DNA of 64,000 nt from Gilvimarinus polysaccharolyticus (GTDB lineage Bacteria > Pseudomonadota > Gammaproteobacteria > Pseudomonadales > Cellvibrionaceae). The notes beneath the pieces were generated by a model that was given only the letters and a program-made list of their open reading frames with translations, was not told the DNA's origin and did no database searches. Both the position numbers and the translations under genes were made by a program. This document shows positions 28,472 to 35,834 of the stretch, in pieces (position 1 is the stretch's first letter; every line of letters starts with the position of its first letter). The stretch is from assembly GCF_001187555.1 (NCBI RefSeq), contig NZ_LFIJ01000001.1, positions 522,169-586,168 on the forward strand. The letters are read 5' to 3'.

Positions 28472-30133
28472 ATGAAGTTACCCCTTATATTGAAGCTAAC
28501 GCCGCTGGCCGTGTTAATCCCCCACCTGGTGTTTGCCCAAGCCGTACCCAATGCCGGTACCTTTATTCGGCAGCTAGAAAACGAGCCCGGCGTACAGGCC
28601 GAGCCCAACAACGCCGATATCAGCCTGCCGCAACAACAAGCCCAACCCGCGCCCGCCGAAGGCGGCCCCAGCGTCTTGGTCAATGCCTTTGAAGTGACCG
28701 GCGCCGAGATCTTTACCGCCGATGAGCTCACCGCATTAGTGGCCGACCTTGCCGGTAAAACCCTCACCTTGGGTGAACTGCAAGAAGCCAGCAACCGCAT
28801 TACCCGCTACTACCGCGAGCGCGGCTTCTTTTTAACGCGCGCCTACTTGCCGCAACAAGATGTAAACGACGGCGTTGTCACCATCGACGTGCTTGAAGGT
28901 CGGTTGGGTAAAGTCGCCTTAAACAACGACGCCCATACCCGCGACTTCGTGCTCAAGCGTCCGTTCCGCGCATTAAACGCCAACCAAATGCTCAGCGCCT
29001 CCGACCTAGAAACCCCGCTGCTGCGCTTGTCGGACTTGCCTGGCATAGATGTCACCACCACCCTCGTACCCGGTGAAGAAGTTGGCACCAGTGACCTGCA
29101 AGTGGATGTTAGCCAAGGCCCATGGGTCAACGGCACCGTCGAGCTCGACAATTACGGCAACGAATCCACCGGTGAATACCGCCTAGGCGCCAGCGTGCAA
29201 GTCAACAGCCCATTAGGCTTAGGCGACCGCTTTGATCTGAGAGCCCTTGGCTCCGATGAAGAACAAGTGTTCTTCCGCGCCCAATACCAACTGCCCGTTG
29301 GCCCTTGGGCCACCGAGCTGGGTGTGGCTTACTCCGACATGGACTACACCTTGGGCGGCAACTTTGACGAGCTAGACGCCACCGGTAATGCGCGCATTAC
29401 CACCGCGTTTGTAAAACAATCGTTAATCCGTACCCGCAGCGCCAACCTAAACGTGCAGCTGCAGTACGACAGCAAAGAGCTCGAAGACAAAATTGGTGCC
29501 TTTGCCAGCCACAGCGACAAAGACTCTGAGCTGTACACCCTAAGCATCAATGGCGATTGGCGCGACCAGTGGTTGGGTGGTGGTATCACCCAAGCCTCGC
29601 TGGCCTATACCAAAGGCGAGCTAAACATCAACAGCTACCTCGACCAAGTCATCGACACCGTGACCGCACAAACCGCGGGTGACTTTGAGCGCTGGACCCC
29701 CTCGCTGATGCGTTTGCAAAACCTCGGCGGTAACTGGAGCCTACACGCGCAAATCCACGGCCAGTTTGCCGATAAAAACCTCGACTCGTCCGAGAAATTT
29801 AGCCTAGGCGGCGCCTACGGTGTACGCGCTTACGCCCAAGGCGAAGCCAGCGGCGATGAAGGCTACCTGGCCAACGTCGAAGTGCGCTACGACCTAAACA
29901 GCCAGTGGCAAGCGTTTGCACTGCTCGATCACGGTCAAGTCGACATCAACAAAAGCCCGTGGGACGCCAGCGTCGACAACAGCCGCAGCTTAACGGGAGC
30001 GGGTATTGGGGCGCGTTACAACAACCGCGCGTGGAGCGCCAGCGCCACAGCCGCCGCACCTATCGGCAGTGAAGATATCCACGGCGATGACGACGATGTG
30101 CGTTTGTTTGCGCGGGTAGCGTGGAAGTTTTAA
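28472..30133 (+). CDS. Two-partner secretion outer-membrane transporter (TpsB, ShlB/FhaC family)
   Basis: A 553-residue outer-membrane pore dedicated to the exoprotein encoded just upstream. Signal peptide MKLPLILKLTPLAVLIPHLV, cleaved after AQA near residue 25; a short plug-like N-terminal region; two POTRA domains (about 70-215; VNAFEVTGAEIFTADEL and the conserved YRERGFFLTRAYLPQQ); then the 16-stranded barrel (about 220-553) ending in the aromatic residue of RVAWKF, the outer-membrane assembly signal. The loop-6 motif is visible as SLGGAYGVRAYAQGEASGDEGY (variant of the VRGY motif) near 445-466. A good ribosome-binding site, AGAGGAA, precedes the ATG. It lies 98 bases after tpsA and is probably transcribed with it. 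Confidence 0.93.
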   Translation: MKLPLILKLTPLAVLIPHLVFAQAVPNAGTFIRQLENEPGVQAEPNNADISLPQQQAQPAPAEGGPSVLVNAFEVTGAEIFTADELTALVADLAGKTLTLGELQEASNRITRYYRERGFFLTRAYLPQQDVNDGVVTIDVLEGRLGKVALNNDAHTRDFVLKRPFRALNANQMLSASDLETPLLRLSDLPGIDVTTTLVPGEEVGTSDLQVDVSQGPWVNGTVELDNYGNESTGEYRLGASVQVNSPLGLGDRFDLRALGSDEEQVFFRAQYQLPVGPWATELGVAYSDMDYTLGGNFDELDATGNARITTAFVKQSLIRTRSANLNVQLQYDSKELEDKIGAFASHSDKDSELYTLSINGDWRDQWLGGGITQASLAYTKGELNINSYLDQVIDTVTAQTAGDFERWTPSLMRLQNLGGNWSLHAQIHGQFADKNLDSSEKFSLGGAYGVRAYAQGEASGDEGYLANVEVRYDLNSQWQAFALLDHGQVDINKSPWDASVDNSRSLTGAGIGARYNNRAWSASATAAAPIGSEDIHGDDDDVRLFARVAWKF

Positions 30134-30150
30134 GTTGAGCTAAAGTGATA

Positions 30151-30188
30151 CAGTTAAGGCGGGCGAAGTATTTCGTCAGTCTTAACTG
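30151..30188. terminator. Possible hairpin terminator after tpsB
   Basis: CAGTTAAG (30151-30158) pairs with CTTAACTG (30181-30188) and encloses a second stem, CGAA-GTAT-TTCG. It starts 18 bases after the tpsB stop. There is no long T-run, so its strength is uncertain. Confidence 0.35.
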
Positions 30189-30368
30189 ATTAATTGTTAA
30201 AAGCAGATGCGGTGATAAAAACTGTTCATAGCTTTAAGTATTGTAGCAACATGATTTTTGAGCGATAAGCTTTGTTTGATGAGGTTCGTTTAATCAGTGT
30301 ATGACGGTCAATCTCGCCGTGCTTACCTGAGAACTATTCCGCCCCTTTAAAGCCAGCTGTGCTACCGC

Positions 30369-31796
30369 TCAACCCTCGATTAAATTGATCTCGGCACAAA
30401 ATTCTATAGCGAGCTTTTGTCCTTTTCTTAATGTATCTATTAGAGTTTTTGGAGTCTTGTCTGGGGCTGTACGGAACTCATTCATGGCGGTGCCCAGCTG
30501 CCCCAGAATACCTAAATCTCTATTAAGCAGTATTGGTTGCAGGCCTGCGGCTTCCAGCTCTCTGTTAAGTAGGATAAGTGCAACGCGGCCATTACCGTCT
30601 GAAAATGGATGTATATCCCCGATTGCCATAAGTATCAGGATTGCTCGAGGCAAGCCTGTTTTTACTTGAGGGTAGATTTGTGCAAAGAATACTTGCAGAG
30701 TATTTACCACTTGAATCGGTAACGGTCGCACAAAAGATTTACTGGCGGCTGTTTGATTTTGAAAAAATTTAAATTGTCCCGGATGGAACCTCGTAAGGTT
30801 CTTGGTGGCAAGAGCATGCAGCTCTCTTATTCCGGTTTCGGCTTGGAGTGCAGAGTCTAGGCTAAATGTTTGTGATCTCGCATGATCAATGCTTGAGATC
30901 ATATTTGAAGTCTCGGTATAGCGATGATCGTCTGTCGTATTGTTGAGAACCTCATCTCTTAGGCGCACATAGTCTGCTGCCGAGTCGACTAAAGGAATCA
31001 TAAAAAACGCTTCGTACTCTGCCCAACGACTAGTCAGGGGGATAATCGGTGTTAGTGTGTGCTCGCTAGATTCCAGCACTTGAGCGTATGATTTTAAGCG
31101 ATCTAATGCTTTTAGGTCGATGCCCTGTAGCTCGGGTGAGCTGCTTGATGTGGTAGCTGCCAGAGTGTTGCTGTTTGGCTTTTGAAGAAACTCGCTAATG
31201 CCGGTTTGATAGCGAAGGTATTCACTGGCTAGTATTTTGAGCGATGAGATTTCTTCTAGCTCCTCAGGGTTGGCTGAATCGCTGGAGATTTTAGTTAAAA
31301 TATTTAATGCTTCTTCGGGTTTCTTCAGGCTTAACTTTGTTTTAGTTAATAAAAGGTGTGCGGCGGTGAGCTTGGGGTCAATGGCAATTGATTTTTTCAG
31401 TAAGGTTTCAGCCTCTTGATTCTTGGTTAACAAAATTAGGCTTCTTGCCATTCGGTATAAGCTGCCTGCATTGACGTCTAGTTGCAGTGCTTTTTGGAAG
31501 TAGCCAACAGATTCTTGATGGCGACCACTTTCTAGCAAGGCATCCCCCCATATTTGATAGGCTTGGGGGAGTCTTGCATTAATCGTTAGTGCGTGTTTTG
31601 AATACTCGATAGCTTGTGCATGCCATTGCATTTGATTGGCAGACTCGGCCAAGTTTATCCAGCCTTCAATTCTTAACGGTTTTACTTGGGTGGCATTTTT
31701 AAAGTAATTGTAGGCTGTCTTTATTCGTTTTTGTTGAAAGGCGACTAACCCTTTGTGCATCGTTTTTAACCAGTTTTGCTCTGCGTGAGTTGACAT
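30369..31796 (-). CDS. TPR-Fic protein (Fic-family nucleotidyl/phospho-transferase)
   Basis: A cytoplasmic protein of about 475 residues. The N-terminal half (about 8-200) is a run of tetratricopeptide repeats (for example AYQIWGDALLESGRHQESVGYFQKAL), a scaffold for binding a partner protein. The C-terminal half is a Fic domain with the active-site motif HPFSDGNGR (His at about 396), the base for transferring a nucleotide monophosphate or phospho-group to a target hydroxyl. The usual last arginine of the motif (GNGRxxR) is a leucine. No clear inhibitory [S/T]xxxE[G/N] helix was found. A GTG at 31808 would add four residues and overlap the upstream gene; the ATG at 31796 is preferred. It is last of a three-gene operon with the RuBisCO-like and IspD-like genes. 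The target is unknown. Confidence 0.85.
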   Translation of the reverse strand: MSTHAEQNWLKTMHKGLVAFQQKRIKTAYNYFKNATQVKPLRIEGWINLAESANQMQWHAQAIEYSKHALTINARLPQAYQIWGDALLESGRHQESVGYFQKALQLDVNAGSLYRMARSLILLTKNQEAETLLKKSIAIDPKLTAAHLLLTKTKLSLKKPEEALNILTKISSDSANPEELEEISSLKILASEYLRYQTGISEFLQKPNSNTLAATTSSSSPELQGIDLKALDRLKSYAQVLESSEHTLTPIIPLTSRWAEYEAFFMIPLVDSAADYVRLRDEVLNNTTDDHRYTETSNMISSIDHARSQTFSLDSALQAETGIRELHALATKNLTRFHPGQFKFFQNQTAASKSFVRPLPIQVVNTLQVFFAQIYPQVKTGLPRAILILMAIGDIHPFSDGNGRVALILLNRELEAAGLQPILLNRDLGILGQLGTAMNEFRTAPDKTPKTLIDTLRKGQKLAIEFCAEINLIEG

Positions 31797-31800
31797 AATA

Positions 31801-33057
31801 TTATTCACTTTGAGCCGATGTGCGAAAGCAGCGTGCTGCGTACTCTAATCCTTTTGGATGCTCATCAAGCCAAGTGGCGGCTATGATCATAAAATCAGAT
31901 GAGCCCATATCATCTTTATATTGAGCTAGCTCGGATGGGATTTTTCCACCTTGGATAATAGGGAGGGTTGGTTTGCAGGTGCCTAGCGAATTTTTACAGG
32001 CATCAATAAAGTTTTTATTCTGTTGTTGGTCTTGAAAGCGAGTGGCAATTGGGCCTGGGGCAACGGTTAAGTCCGCTCCGGCGAGTCTATGCAGTGTCGC
32101 CATTGCACTGTCTGTTGCTCCCCATTGCGAAGATCGAGTAATAACATCGCCGCAAGTATTGTGAGCAAGAATCATCATGTCAGAGCGACGCCGAACCTCA
32201 GAGATAAATGAGATTCCTTGAGCGTATGAGCTCACCAGAACACCGTCAACGCCAGCGGCTTGGGCTTGTTCCAGCATGGGGAGGGCTGCCTCTAGGTCAT
32301 CAATAATATTGGCAAAGTACAATTTCTTTTCGCCCGTGGCGTCTTCTACTCGTTTTTTCATTGCGACCATGCGTTGTACCCGGTCTGCAAACGGTGAGGC
32401 TGCACTATTGTATGTAAGCTCGTCATCTTTAATAACGTCAAAGCCACCGGTAAGCACTTGCTCGTTCATTTTTAGCATGCTGTCAGTGCTGAGGCCATTA
32501 GCGGGACGCATAGAACGGCAAAATATTGGGCGGTCGGAGAATTCTAGCTTTGATTGAATGCCGTCGATTCCATAGCGTGGCCCAGAGAGTTTTTGGGTTA
32601 TCGTCGAGGGGAATTTTAAGTCGGTAAGGATGGCACTGCTGAGAAATCCGAGGCGATGAACTTCCCCTAAAACATTGTTCCAAATTCGTGTGAGACGAGC
32701 GTTAAATACGTGTACTGGGTAAGCGATAATAATGCGATAAGCTTTACTGTTGCCTTCTGCTTGTGTGTTGCCGTAGACGCTGGTATTAAGAAAGTAAAGT
32801 GAAGCGATCTTGCTCATATTTATGGGGGCAGGCTCAACAGAGACTACTTTAGCGCAAAACGTTGTAATGTCTTTTGCAATATCGAAGCTGGCAAGAGAGG
32901 TGGCACAGACACTTTGCTCTTTCGCTATACCATAAGCGGCTTGCTCGCCGTCTAAAGGAGTCGCTATGACATAAGTGGCAAAAAGATAATCATCGACATT
33001 ACCGTTGCTCCAAGTAAATAGGTGGTTGTCTGCTGTATTTAAGTTCTCAGAGCTCAT
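31801..33057 (-). CDS. RuBisCO-like protein (type IV large-subunit homologue)
   Basis: A 418-residue homologue of the RuBisCO large subunit. The N-terminal alpha/beta domain starts at DDYLFATYVIATPLDGEQAA (about 22-41) and the barrel at GPRYGIDGIQSKL (about 159-171). The metal-site motif GGFDVIKDDE is complete: Lys210, the position carbamylated in RuBisCO, with Asp212 and Glu213. Carboxylase residues are not all kept: RPANG (Arg184) replaces the KPK lysine, and the loop-6 lysine is absent (VAPGPIATR). So it is a type IV protein, probably an enolase, isomerase or decarboxylase acting on a sugar-like phosphate rather than a CO2-fixing enzyme. The frame is open from 33108, but the ATG at 33057 overlaps the upstream stop by ATGA and is preferred. 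The TPR-Fic gene follows at once. Confidence 0.9.
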   Translation of the reverse strand: MSSENLNTADNHLFTWSNGNVDDYLFATYVIATPLDGEQAAYGIAKEQSVCATSLASFDIAKDITTFCAKVVSVEPAPINMSKIASLYFLNTSVYGNTQAEGNSKAYRIIIAYPVHVFNARLTRIWNNVLGEVHRLGFLSSAILTDLKFPSTITQKLSGPRYGIDGIQSKLEFSDRPIFCRSMRPANGLSTDSMLKMNEQVLTGGFDVIKDDELTYNSAASPFADRVQRMVAMKKRVEDATGEKKLYFANIIDDLEAALPMLEQAQAAGVDGVLVSSYAQGISFISEVRRRSDMMILAHNTCGDVITRSSQWGATDSAMATLHRLAGADLTVAPGPIATRFQDQQQNKNFIDACKNSLGTCKPTLPIIQGGKIPSELAQYKDDMGSSDFMIIAATWLDEHPKGLEYAARCFRTSAQSE

Positions 33058-33725
33058 GCGGGTAGATATCCTAATTTTGGTGCGATGACTTTTTCGGCGA
33101 TATCCCAATCCAATGGCGAGGTGATTTTGATGTTTTCAGCCTCCCCTCGAACGGCATAAAGTGATTGCCCGGCACTCATTACTAATTGAGCGGTCGATTG
33201 AAAGCTTTCGGCTTTAGGTTGTTGCAACGCTTGTGCTAGTACTGAGTAGCTAAATGCCTGAGGGGCTTGAAATATTCCCACTTCGGAATGATGCCAAAAA
33301 TGTGTCACGTGGTTATTGTTAATTTTTCCAATAGGTACAACCGGATCGACAAAGGCACCCGCGGCTTTGTGCTTTTCAGCGGCGGTTAAAACCTCTTCGC
33401 AAAGGGCTTGAGAGGCAAAGGGTCGAGCGGCATCTTGCAGCAGTATGGTTTGTGCATTACACGAATCAAACAGTTTGTTAATGGTGTGGTGGCGAGAGTT
33501 TCCGCCAGTGATGATCAAGCAATTAGGTAATAGGCCGGCGGCGATAGCTTGGTAACCTTCAGGCACGGCAATCACAACAATATCGACAATCGGTTCTAGG
33601 GTATGAGCAACCCATTCAATCAAGGTTCGATCGGCTAGTTTTAAAAAACCTTTTGGCCCTTTATTTAAGCGCGTGCCAAAACCGGCAGCAGGAATTATTG
33701 CTGCACGAGATACAGGTATGGCCAT
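33054..33725 (-). CDS. IspD/TarI-like cytidylyltransferase
   Basis: A 223-residue nucleotidyltransferase of the IspD family. It has the CTP-binding signature AAIIPAAGFGTRLNKGPKGFL (about 8-28), the LLQDAARPF motif (about 94-102) and the late KITSPLDWDIAE region (about 200-211), where IspD has the Lys-x-Thr-x-x-Asp motif. IspD makes CDP-methylerythritol; TarI-type relatives make CDP-ribitol. Housekeeping ispD normally neighbours ispF and ftsB, so this copy beside a RuBisCO-like and a TPR-Fic gene is probably a specialised paralogue making a CDP-activated polyol or other alcohol phosphate. The ribosome-binding site AAGGAT lies six bases before the ATG. Its stop overlaps the RuBisCO-like start by four bases. 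Whether a second ispD exists elsewhere cannot be seen here. Confidence 0.82.
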   Translation of the reverse strand: MAIPVSRAAIIPAAGFGTRLNKGPKGFLKLADRTLIEWVAHTLEPIVDIVVIAVPEGYQAIAAGLLPNCLIITGGNSRHHTINKLFDSCNAQTILLQDAARPFASQALCEEVLTAAEKHKAAGAFVDPVVPIGKINNNHVTHFWHHSEVGIFQAPQAFSYSVLAQALQQPKAESFQSTAQLVMSAGQSLYAVRGEAENIKITSPLDWDIAEKVIAPKLGYLPA

Positions 33726-34077
33726 ATAGGATCCTTAAGGTATAGAGGTTTTGACGCTTAAATCCGCACAATGGCGAGAGTAGTGCATCTGACCTTTGGG
33801 GGCAAGTTGTTCTCTTTGCTTAATTTGGACACTCTATTTTCATCATCAGAGGCTTTGATTGGAAATATAATGGATGGCCAGGCTGGTCATTTTTGAGGTT
33901 TAGGTAAGAGTGCTTATAACTCTCGCCGCCGGTTTATGGCTCAGCCTGCAAAATGAGCTGTCGTAGCTAATGAGCAGGCTGTTAGGGCAGAGAGTTTCGA
34001 TGTGGCCATCCTTACCGTTAAGCTCATTGAGTTATAGCGGGGCATCGGCACTGAGAGCAGTGGCCAATATACTGCTC
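33726..34077. other. Intergenic region between gntK and the IspD-like operon
   Basis: These 352 bases contain no gene that I can support. They hold the promoter of the three-gene operon on the right-to-left strand and the 3' end of gntK. Apart from the hairpin at 34050-34082, no structure was recognised. Confidence 0.45.
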
Positions 34078-34082
34078 TCAGT
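34050..34082 (-). terminator. Perfect 12-bp hairpin at the 3' end of gntK
   Basis: ACTGAGAGCAGT (34050-34061), a nine-base loop, then ACTGCTCTCAGT (34071-34082). The stem overlaps the gntK stop codon. There is no T-run after it on the minus strand, so termination may need Rho, or the structure may protect the mRNA end. Confidence 0.45.
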
Positions 34083-34623
34083 GATCGTCAGATTTACCGA
34101 GTGTAAGTTCACGCTCTGCGTGGGTAATGCAATGGGCGATTACCTGATCTAGCGGTGGTGTAATAGAGACTTCTATTACCTCTGGTTCATCGACTGGCGA
34201 CTGCATGCTCGCCAATTGACTGTCCAGTAAACTGCTGGGCATAAAATGATTTTCACGACTGCTCATCCTTTCTGCGATGGTGGTTTTGTCGCCTGTGAGG
34301 TAAAAGAACAGTCGCTGAAAGGGCAGTTGTCGCAATAGTTGTCGATGATCACTGCGTAGACCAGAAAAAGCTAAGGTACAGCTGGTTCCCGAGTTGGCAC
34401 ATTGACGTAAATAAGTACTAATGTTGTGCACCCAAGGTACACGTATAGCATCGGTTAAGGGGGTACCACTGGCCATCATAGCTTTTGCTTCGTCGCTATG
34501 AAAATCGTCGGCATCGAGATAGCGGTAATTAAAGTGTTGCGCAAGAGCCTCGGCAACAGAGGATTTCCCTGTACCTGAAACCCCCATAACAATTAACAAT
34601 TTAGCGTGTTCAGCACTTGCCAT
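34078..34623 (-). CDS. gntK: Gluconokinase
   Basis: A 181-residue cytoplasmic kinase that phosphorylates D-gluconate to 6-phosphogluconate, feeding the Entner-Doudoroff and pentose phosphate pathways. The P-loop is GVSGTGKSS (14-22), followed by the family stretch YLDADDFHSDEAKAMMASG (about 35-53), GTPLTDAIRVPW, and SGLRSDHRQLLR (about 88-99), with RENHFMPSSLLDSQ near 121-134. All are typical of GntK. It is divergent from the LacI-family regulator, with a shared 164-base region that carries an operator at 34715-34730. Here it probably handles the gluconate released by the GH94 phosphorylase nearby. Confidence 0.93.
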   Translation of the reverse strand: MASAEHAKLLIVMGVSGTGKSSVAEALAQHFNYRYLDADDFHSDEAKAMMASGTPLTDAIRVPWVHNISTYLRQCANSGTSCTLAFSGLRSDHRQLLRQLPFQRLFFYLTGDKTTIAERMSSRENHFMPSSLLDSQLASMQSPVDEPEVIEVSITPPLDQVIAHCITHAERELTLGKSDDH

Positions 34624-34714
34624 GATGGCCTCATTTGACGTCGTTATGCCAGCGCAAGCCAGAAGCGATGCGGTGTGTCACCTGCTGCTCGTTACTCGGT
34701 GACAAGTGTGCCTT

Positions 34715-34730
34715 ATGATAGCGCAAACAT
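34715..34730. promoter_or_regulatory. Operator for the GntR-like LacI-family regulator (gntK/gntR side)
   Basis: ATGATAGCGCAAACAT matches the perfect palindrome ATGATAGCGCTATCAT found upstream of the transporter gene at 13 of 16 positions. It has the central CG and TGxxAxCG half-site typical of LacI-family operators. It lies about 58 bases before the regulator start and 92 before gntK, fitting joint control of both genes. Confidence 0.65.
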
Positions 34731-34787
34731 TCGCCACTGTGCTACCATGCGCGATCGAGAAGTGTAAATTTTTATTAGGGAAGCGTT

Positions 34788-35834
34788 ATGGCCGGCCGCA
34801 CTCGAAACACAAAATCAAAACGGGCGACCTTGGCCGATGTGGCGAAACTTGCCGGCGTCAGTGCCATTACTGTCTCACGCGTGTTGAATCATCCCGATAA
34901 GGTTTCGGGTGATTTGTGCCATCGCGTGCGCGAGGCGATTGATACGTTGGGTTATATTCCTAATCAGTCGGCCAGCTCACTGGCATCGGCGCGCTCACAA
35001 GTCATTGGTGTGGCGATTCCGTCGCTGTCTAATATTGTGTTTAACGATGTATTACGTGGCATTTACGATGTTGCCGGTGCGGGTGGTTACAAAGTGCTCT
35101 TAGCCGATACCCATTACTCGCCTATAGAAGAGGAGGGCATGATTCGCACTCTTCTGAGTCAATCGCCCGAGGCGATCATTGTTACTGGCGGCGATCAAAC
35201 CCGTAGCTGTCAGCGTATGCTGAGCTCGGCGGCGATTCCGGTGGTACAGATGATGGAAATCTTAGAGCAGCCGCTGGATATGAATATTGGCTTTTCGCAT
35301 TTTAACGCCGGTTTTGCGGTAGGCCAAAAACTGATAGCGTGTGGGTATCAAAAGATCGGTTTTATAGGCGCGCGCATGGACCCCCGTGTACAGCAACGTA
35401 TGGCGGGGTTTAAAGAGGCGCTGCAAAATCAAGACTTATATCGCAATGAGTTTTTTGCAACCACGCCGTCGCCATCGTCCATCGCCTTAGGTGGAGAATT
35501 ATTACGTGGCTTGCTTAGTACTACTGGCGGTAAGTTAGACGCCGTGTTTTGCTGTAACGATGATTTGGCGCTGGGGGCATTATTTGAAAGCCAGCGTATG
35601 CGCGTTAGCGTACCCAAAGATTTAGCCCTGTGCGGCTTTAATGATTTTGAAACATCGGCCTTTGTTAACCCATCGTTGTCGAGCGTACATGTGCCGCGTT
35701 ACGAGATGGGCGTTCAGGCGGCACAAATGATTCTTGATGTGCTTAATGATAAGCCACTGGCAAGTAAACAAGTTGATATCGGCTTTGAGTTGCGTATGCG
35801 TCAATCAACTTGTATGCCTGCTAGCGCCCAATGA
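34788..35834 (+). CDS. gntR: LacI-family regulator, GntR (gluconate) type
   Basis: A 348-residue DNA-binding repressor. The N-terminal helix-turn-helix is [21 protein letters not shown] (about 13-33) with the hinge region following, and the periplasmic-binding-protein-like sensor domain (about 70-340) begins [20 protein letters not shown]. It resembles E. coli GntR closely in the HTH and in the first sensor strand, so gluconate or a gluconate-containing sugar is the likely ligand. It is divergent from gntK. Its last 14 bases overlap the convergent GH94 gene. Two matching palindromes, one in its own upstream region and one before the transporter, are its probable binding sites. Confidence 0.88.
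   Translation: MAGRTRNTKSKRATLADVAKLAGVSAITVSRVLNHPDKVSGDLCHRVREAIDTLGYIPNQSASSLASARSQVIGVAIPSLSNIVFNDVLRGIYDVAGAGGYKVLLADTHYSPIEEEGMIRTLLSQSPEAIIVTGGDQTRSCQRMLSSAAIPVVQMMEILEQPLDMNIGFSHFNAGFAVGQKLIACGYQKIGFIGARMDPRVQQRMAGFKEALQNQDLYRNEFFATTPSPSSIALGGELLRGLLSTTGGKLDAVFCCNDDLALGALFESQRMRVSVPKDLALCGFNDFETSAFVNPSLSSVHVPRYEMGVQAAQMILDVLNDKPLASKQVDIGFELRMRQSTCMPASAQ

Noticed and set aside
34676-34704. Inverted repeat TGTCACC/GGTGACA between gntK and gntR as the main operator
   Set aside because: It has a long gap (15 bases) and no second copy before the symporter operon, unlike the ATGATAGCGC motif, so it was not called.
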